Below, piece after piece: positions 59,295 through 64,000 of a stretch of DNA of 64,000 nt; position 1 is the stretch's first letter; the number at the start of each line of letters is the position of its first letter. The notes below the pieces were generated by a model. It saw only the letters and a program-made list of their open reading frames with translations, had not been told where the DNA came from and made no database searches. A program made the translations under genes and the position numbers. Source of the DNA: Enterobacter pseudoroggenkampii (GTDB lineage: Bacteria; Pseudomonadota; Gammaproteobacteria; Enterobacterales; Enterobacteriaceae); contig NZ_JAPMLV010000001.1 of the NCBI RefSeq assembly GCF_026420145.1, forward strand, positions 1,798,001 to 1,862,000, given 5' to 3'.

Positions 59295-59308
59295 TTGATA
59301 TAAATCAA
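59295..59308. promoter_or_regulatory. FNR box of narK
   Basis: TTGATATAAATCAA is a perfect consensus match, with its centre 65 bases before the narK ATG. Confidence 0.9.
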
Positions 59309-59413
59309 AGGAAAAGTGGGAGGATTTGCGGCGCAAAATAAGGCCTCACCCTTAGTGAGTAGGCTAATTCGGTAAAAAAGACGTGGTTTTTCACGGCGCT
59401 GACGGTTTCTGGC

Positions 59414-59489
59414 TACCCCCACCTCCTTCCCCCTACTCCGTTGGCAATTTAGGGGTAATCCTTTATTGGTATGGGTATACTCCAGGGTA
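59414..59489. promoter_or_regulatory. NarL heptamer cluster between narK and narX
   Basis: At least five NarL-type heptamers (TACYNMT-like) in 76 bases: TACCCCC 59414–59420, TACTCCG 59434–59440, TACCCCT (minus) 59451–59457, TACCCAT (minus) 59471–59477, TACTCCA 59478–59484. They are positioned to control narK and the divergent narX. Confidence 0.7.
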
Positions 59490-59545
59490 TGCACCAGAAT
59501 AGCGCCATTCCTGCAAGCAGGCCACGTCAGGAGCACGCCACCTCT

Positions 59546-61342
59546 ATGTTAAAAAGATGTTTATCTCCGCTGACGCTCGTGAATCAGCTCGCCCTGATCG
59601 TTTTGCTGTCCACCGCCATCGGTGTGACCGGCATGGCGATCTCCGGCTGGCTGGTACAGGGAGTACAGGGTAATGCGCATGCTATCAACGAGGCAGGCTC
59701 GCTACGCATGCAGAGCTATCGCCTGCTGGCATCGGTTCCCCTGACGCAGGACGATCGTCCCCTGATTGATGAAATGGAGCGCACGGTCTTCAGCCCCGAG
59801 CTGGAAAACGCCGCCATCCGCGCCGGTCAGCAGTCCCAGCTTAACGCCCTTCAGGGCTACTGGCACACCCAGCTGCAGCCCGGGCTGAAACAGGCGCGCA
59901 GCACGGAAACCGTCGCGCAGGACGTGGCGGGGTTTGTCTCCCGCATTGATGCGCTGGTCTCCGCTTTCGACCAGACCACCGAATTACGCATCGACCGGGT
60001 GGTGATGGTACACCGGGCCATGGCGCTGTTTATGGGGCTGCTGCTGATCTTCACCATCGTCTGGCTCCGCGCGCGGCTGCTGAACCCGTGGAAACAGCTG
60101 CTGGCCATGGCCCGCGCGGTCACCGCACGCGACTTTACCCAGCGCACGCACATCAGCGGGCGCAATGAGATGGCCATGCTCGGCCAGGCGCTTAATACCA
60201 TGTCGGCAGAGCTCTCAGAGAGCTACGCGGTGCTTGAACAGCGCGTTCAGGAAAAAACGGCCGGGCTGGAGCAGAAAAACGAGATCCTCTCCTTCCTCTG
60301 GCAGGCCAACCGTCGGCTGCACATGCAGGTACCGCTATGTGAACGTCTCTCGCCGGTGCTGAACGGTCTGCAAAATCTGACCCTGCTTCACGACCTTGAG
60401 CTGCGGGTCTACGATGTGGAAGACGAAGATAACCACCAGGAATTCACCTGCCAGTCCGATATGTCCTGCGATGACAAAGGCTGCCATCTTTGCCCTCGCG
60501 GCCTGCCGCCGCTGACCTCCGGCGGCACGACCCTGAAGTGGCGCCTGACGGACAGCCACACTCAGTACGGCATTCTGCTGGCAACGCTGCCAGCCGGGCG
60601 TCACCTGAGCCACGACCAGCAGCAGCTGGTGGATACGCTGGTTGAACAGCTGACGGCCACGCTGGCGCTCGACAGGCATCAGGAAAAGCAGCAGCAGCTG
60701 ATCGTCATGGAAGAGCGCGCGACCATTGCCCGCGAGCTTCACGACTCTATCGCCCAGTCGCTCTCCTGTATGAAAATGCAGGTGAGCTGCCTGCAGATGC
60801 AGGATGCGGAGATGCCCGAAAGCAACAAGCAGCTGCTCAGCCAGATCCGCAACGAGCTGAACACCTCCTGGATACAGCTGCGCGAGCTGCTGACCACCTT
60901 CCGCCTGCAGCTGACCGAGCCGGGCCTGCGCCCGGCGCTGGAATCCAGCTGTCTCGAATTTAGCGCCCGGCTGGGGTTCCCGGTGAAGCTGGATTACCAG
61001 CTGCCGCCGCGGTTTGTCCCCTCCCATCAGGCCATACATTTACTGCAGATCGCCCGCGAAGCGCTGAGCAACGTGCTTAAACACGCTGACGCGACGGCGG
61101 TCACGGTCACCGTCAGCCAGCACGATAATCAGGTCAAACTGACGGTTCACGATAACGGCCGCGGCGTGCCGGAAAATGCCGAACGCACTAACCACTATGG
61201 TTTAATCATTATGCGAGACCGCGCCCAAAGCCTGCGCGGTGATTGCCAGGTTCGCCGGAGAGAGACGGGCGGCACGGAAGTTGTCGTCACCTTTATTCCC
61301 GAGAAACCGCTCACAACTGCTCAAGGAGAAACCCATGACTAA
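59546..61342 (+). CDS. narX: Nitrate/nitrite sensor histidine kinase NarX
   Basis: Inner-membrane sensor that phosphorylates NarL (and NarP) in response to nitrate. It is 598 residues from [14 protein letters not shown], the E. coli length. Helix 1 is at about 13–37, and the periplasmic P-box [16 protein letters not shown] binds nitrate. Helix 2 is at about 153–175, then HAMP and a cysteine-rich central module ([15 protein letters not shown]). The HisKA_3 domain has His399 ([12 protein letters not shown]), and the ATPase has DNGRGVPE. It overlaps narL by eight bases. An in-frame ATG 25 codons earlier is within the NarL-site region and not conserved. Confidence 0.97.
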   Translation: MLKRCLSPLTLVNQLALIVLLSTAIGVTGMAISGWLVQGVQGNAHAINEAGSLRMQSYRLLASVPLTQDDRPLIDEMERTVFSPELENAAIRAGQQSQLNALQGYWHTQLQPGLKQARSTETVAQDVAGFVSRIDALVSAFDQTTELRIDRVVMVHRAMALFMGLLLIFTIVWLRARLLNPWKQLLAMARAVTARDFTQRTHISGRNEMAMLGQALNTMSAELSESYAVLEQRVQEKTAGLEQKNEILSFLWQANRRLHMQVPLCERLSPVLNGLQNLTLLHDLELRVYDVEDEDNHQEFTCQSDMSCDDKGCHLCPRGLPPLTSGGTTLKWRLTDSHTQYGILLATLPAGRHLSHDQQQLVDTLVEQLTATLALDRHQEKQQQLIVMEERATIARELHDSIAQSLSCMKMQVSCLQMQDAEMPESNKQLLSQIRNELNTSWIQLRELLTTFRLQLTEPGLRPALESSCLEFSARLGFPVKLDYQLPPRFVPSHQAIHLLQIAREALSNVLKHADATAVTVTVSQHDNQVKLTVHDNGRGVPENAERTNHYGLIIMRDRAQSLRGDCQVRRRETGGTEVVVTFIPEKPLTTAQGETHD

Positions 61343-61985
61343 TCAGGAACCGGCATCCATCCTGTTGATCGACGACCATCCGATGCTGCGTACTGGCGTG
61401 AAACAGCTGGTCAGCATGGCACCCGATATCACCGTGGTGGGCGAAGCCAGCAACGGTGAACAGGGCATTGAGCTTGCCGAATCCCTCGATCCCGATCTGA
61501 TCCTGCTCGATCTGAATATGCCCGGCATGAACGGTCTGGAGACCCTCGACAAGCTGCGGGAAAAATCGCTTTCCGGCCGCATCGTCGTCTTTAGCGTGTC
61601 CAACCATGAAGAGGATGTGGTCACGGCGCTGAAGCGCGGGGCGGATGGCTATCTGCTGAAGGATATGGAGCCGGAAGACTTGCTTAAGGCGCTACAGCAG
61701 GCGGCGGCGGGCGAAATGGTGCTCAGCGAAGCCTTAACGCCGGTTCTGGCCGCCAGCCTGCGCGCCAACCGCGCCACCTCTGACCGTGACGTCAGCCAGT
61801 TAACCCCGCGCGAGCGCGATATTCTCAAACTCATTGCCCAGGGGCTGCCGAACAAAATGATCGCCCGCCGTCTGGACATCACCGAAAGCACGGTCAAAGT
61901 ACACGTGAAGCATATGCTGAAGAAAATGAAGCTAAAATCCCGCGTTGAAGCCGCCGTGTGGGTGCATCAGGAACGCATTTTTTAA
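61335..61985 (+). CDS. narL: Nitrate response regulator NarL
   Basis: Activates narGHJI and narK and represses alternative respiratory genes when nitrate is present. It is 216 residues, as in E. coli. The receiver domain (about 7–125) has Asp59 as phosphoacceptor ([10 protein letters not shown]), Asp13/Asp14 and Lys109. The C-terminal LuxR-type helix-turn-helix (about 150–212) is [22 protein letters not shown] 61335 follows AAGGAGAAACCC inside the end of narX. Its stop is three bases from the converging ychO stop, with no terminator between. Confidence 0.98.
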   Translation: MTNQEPASILLIDDHPMLRTGVKQLVSMAPDITVVGEASNGEQGIELAESLDPDLILLDLNMPGMNGLETLDKLREKSLSGRIVVFSVSNHEEDVVTALKRGADGYLLKDMEPEDLLKALQQAAAGEMVLSEALTPVLAASLRANRATSDRDVSQLTPRERDILKLIAQGLPNKMIARRLDITESTVKVHVKHMLKKMKLKSRVEAAVWVHQERIF

Positions 61986-61988
61986 GGA

Positions 61989-63398
61989 CTACTCATCCGG
62001 CAGCAGCTTCCAGCGCGGATCGTCGTCAGGCGGCAATGCGACCAGCGGCTGCACCACGGCAAGCGTGATCTCATTGGACGAGACGCGCTGGCCTTTCTCA
62101 TCTTCCACCACCGCCGACAGGTGCCAGCGGTTTGTCGCCCCTTCCCGGTCATCCCAGGCAGGGATAATCACGCTCCAGCCGTCGGTGCTGTTGCTTTTCG
62201 CCGGCGACGTCAGGCTCAGTGCCTGCGTATCCCCCTGCCAGTGGATCTGACGGATGCCGTGCGTGCTGCGAACCTGAAGCTTCAGCATCACGGTCTCGCC
62301 CCCTTTCAGATCCCACGGCGGCGTGGCCAGCCAGACGGACAGCGTTTTACGCTGGCGGAACTCTATCACCGGCAGGCTGGTGCGCTCGGGCGAGTCATAG
62401 CGGCTGCCGCGCAGGGAGCGCGTGGCGGCGACCTCATCGGCGGAAAGCTGCTTAGCCAGCGGCACGCCAAAGCGATAGTTGAGCTTCAGCCCGAGGTTAT
62501 TCTGGCTCTCGCCGCTTTCGCCCTGCTTGTGCCCGGCGGTCAGCGTCACCAACGGAACGGGGGTATAGTTAAGCCCCAGATTCACCGCCACAGGATTGTG
62601 ATAGCCGGTTCCGCTGTTGAAGAGGTCGACGTTATCGCCAAAATATTGCTCGAAGCTAACGCTGGTATTGAGATGATGGAACCACGGCAGCCAGGCTTTA
62701 GCGGTGACGTCATATCCGCGCGCCATGCGCTGCTCCTGCACGTCGGAGCGATCGCGCCAGCCGGCAAAGGGCTGATAATAGTTGGCTGACAGACGCAGAT
62801 TTTCCCCCCACGCTTCCGCCCCCAGCCCGGCACGCTGCAGGTTTTCATCCAGAAGGTTATCGTAAAACGTGTTGTAACCCAGCAGCCATTTCCCGGCGAC
62901 CCAGCGCTGACCGATTCCTGCATTACTGACCAGACCATCCGTCTGCTGGGTCAGGCCAAGCTGGCTCCAGCTCAGATAACGGTTTTTATCGTTCCAGGGG
63001 ATAAACCAGCTCCCGCTGCTGCCGTTAAATTTGCCATCGTTATCCACCAGCAGGTTCACGCTGGCGTTTCCCCAGGGCGACAGCCAGGACTCAATCTGCT
63101 GGTTCACTTCCCCGCTTACCGCGTCGCGCACCTGACCAAAGGCAAACTGACGCGCCTGCTCGCCGGTCGTCAGGCCATTGTCGGTCATGCTGGCTTCACC
63201 AAAGGCTTTCGCCATTTCGGCCAGATGCTTCTCCCCCTCGCCCGTAGGCGCCGCCAGGCCGAGGTCGGGCAGACTGTCCCCGTTATTATCAAAGGGGTGC
63301 TGTGCCTGATGCATAAAGGAATTCTGCGCACCGTGAACGGCTCCGGCCGACAAAAGGGAGAGTAATAGCAGAGAACGAATGCGAGACGATACAGCCAT
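61989..63398 (-). CDS. ychO: Invasin/intimin-like inverse autotransporter barrel protein YchO
   Basis: 469 residues from ATG 63398 (MAVSSRIRSLLLL). The signal peptide is about 24 residues (SAGAVHG). It has an N-terminal beta-domain of the inverse-autotransporter type (about 50–320; VNLLVDNDGKFNGSSGSWFIP, GLGAEAWGENLRLSANYY, LNYRFGVPL), then one Ig-like passenger-type domain at about 340–455. It lacks long repeated passenger domains, so it is a minimal member as in E. coli. A role in surface adhesion is only inferred. It converges on narL. Confidence 0.9.
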   Translation of the reverse strand: MAVSSRIRSLLLLSLLSAGAVHGAQNSFMHQAQHPFDNNGDSLPDLGLAAPTGEGEKHLAEMAKAFGEASMTDNGLTTGEQARQFAFGQVRDAVSGEVNQQIESWLSPWGNASVNLLVDNDGKFNGSSGSWFIPWNDKNRYLSWSQLGLTQQTDGLVSNAGIGQRWVAGKWLLGYNTFYDNLLDENLQRAGLGAEAWGENLRLSANYYQPFAGWRDRSDVQEQRMARGYDVTAKAWLPWFHHLNTSVSFEQYFGDNVDLFNSGTGYHNPVAVNLGLNYTPVPLVTLTAGHKQGESGESQNNLGLKLNYRFGVPLAKQLSADEVAATRSLRGSRYDSPERTSLPVIEFRQRKTLSVWLATPPWDLKGGETVMLKLQVRSTHGIRQIHWQGDTQALSLTSPAKSNSTDGWSVIIPAWDDREGATNRWHLSAVVEDEKGQRVSSNEITLAVVQPLVALPPDDDPRWKLLPDE

Positions 63399-63575
63399 CA
63401 ACGTCGGGTTTAGCGCCTGGATTTTTGTAAAAGACGTCTTACCTTAACGCTATTAAGAAAGAATTGCAGCCTTACGGGAAATTTCAGGAATATCCTGAAG
63501 TTTATTGACGGCTGCAGGCAGCGTAAACTCGGTAAACCCTATATTATTCGTGCCTTTATAAGAACAGGAGTCAAC

Positions 63576-63929
63576 ATGCAAAAGATTGTTATCGTCGCCA
63601 ACGGTGCGGCCTACGGGAGTGAATCCCTTTTTAACAGCCTGCGCCTGGCCATTGCGCTGCGCGAAAAAGAGAGCGACCTGGCGTTACGCCTCTTTTTAAT
63701 GTCCGACGCGGTCACCGCCGGGCTGAAGGGACAAAAACCGGCCGAGGGTTATAACATTCAGCAGATGCTGGAGATCCTGACCGCGCAAAACGTGCCGGTG
63801 AAATTGTGCAAGACCTGCACCGACGGCCGCGGCATTACCGGACTTCCGCTGATTGATGGCGTAGAAATTGGTACGCTGGTTGAGCTGGCCGAGTGGACGC
63901 TGTCCGCAGATAAAGTATTAACTTTTTAA
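63576..63929 (+). CDS. ychN: DsrE/F-like sulfur-relay family protein YchN
   Basis: 117 residues, as in E. coli YchN, which forms a hexamer with a DsrE/TusD-like fold. Conserved features are MQKIVIVANGAAYGSE at the start and the Cys-containing KLCKTCTDGRG (about 77–87), placing possible persulfide cysteines at a conserved spot. Function is unestablished. ATG 63576 has ACAGGAGTCAAC upstream. It is divergent from ychO. Confidence 0.95.
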   Translation: MQKIVIVANGAAYGSESLFNSLRLAIALREKESDLALRLFLMSDAVTAGLKGQKPAEGYNIQQMLEILTAQNVPVKLCKTCTDGRGITGLPLIDGVEIGTLVELAEWTLSADKVLTF

Positions 63930-63956
63930 TAATAAACACGTAAAAATATTATTTTC

Positions 63957-64000
63957 TTATGGACGCGGTTTCAGCATCAAGTTTACCTGCGGGGTTGCCG
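63957..64000 (-). CDS. Possible C-terminal end of a gene continuing past the window
   Basis: The minus strand keeps one frame open from the window edge to a TAA at 63957–63959, giving ATPQVNLMLKPRP. The fragment is too short to name. It may be a real C-terminus converging on ychN, or chance. Confidence 0.3.
   Translation of the reverse strand, partial: ATPQVNLMLKPRP

Overview
This window is chromosomal DNA of a gammaproteobacterium of the family Enterobacteriaceae. Gene order and protein sequences follow the E. coli K-12 block acnA–cysB–topA–trp–ompW–tonB–cls–opp–adhE–hns–galU–rssAB–purU–tyrTV–nar closely. The differences (a Mig-14-like gene beside trp, yedEF moved next to trp, a KvAP-type channel between oppF and yciU, an Lrp/DMT pair beside the tyrosine tRNAs) point to an Enterobacter-like relative (Enterobacter, Lelliottia or Leclercia). 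The genus is inferred, not proven.

Layout. 1–6.4 kb: acnA (cut by the window edge), three very small genes (ymiC, yciX, ymiA), cysB and topA, all on the minus strand. 6.8–12.2 kb: yciN, sohB, yciK-btuR, rluB and yciO-rnm. 12.3–19.1 kb: the complete trp operon, with promoter and TrpR operator, trpL leader peptide, attenuator, trpE-trpGD-trpCF-trpB-trpA and terminator. 19.1–20.7 kb: an AT-rich accessory patch with a Mig-14-family gene and a decayed tyrosine-recombinase-like gene. 20.9–26.8 kb: yedEF (sulfur transport and transfer), a small secreted unknown, ompW, a CxxCxxCC protein, yciC, yciB, yciA and tonB with its Fur box. 27–32.1 kb: yciI, a MarR–GNAT fusion regulator with a palindromic operator, leuE, yciY, clsA, yciU and a voltage-gated-type potassium channel with a zinc ribbon. 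32.1–37.7 kb: the oppABCDF peptide importer. 38.5–47.9 kb: ychE, adhE, tdk, hns, galU, rssB, rssA and ychJ. 47.9–50.8 kb: purU, two identical tRNA-Tyr genes followed by an rtT-type repeat and a REP element, then a divergent Lrp-type regulator and DMT exporter. 50.8–62 kb: narGHJI, narK and narXL, the complete nitrate respiration module. 62–64 kb: ychO and ychN.

How it fits together. Several genes belong to anaerobic life: adhE (fermentation), narGHJI/narK (nitrate respiration and nitrate/nitrite transport) and narXL (their control). Perfect FNR boxes precede narG and narK, and a near-perfect one lies upstream of ompW. Most of the window is ordinary core genome. The accessory content is limited to short insertions, chiefly 19.1–20.7 kb, 22.4–22.8 kb, 27.3–29.0 kb, 31.3–32.1 kb and 49.3–50.8 kb. 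I see no prophage, insertion sequence, CRISPR array or restriction system. The best candidate for something undescribed is the 19.1–20.7 kb patch, which carries a Mig-14-like gene preceded by a reversed PhoP-box-like repeat.
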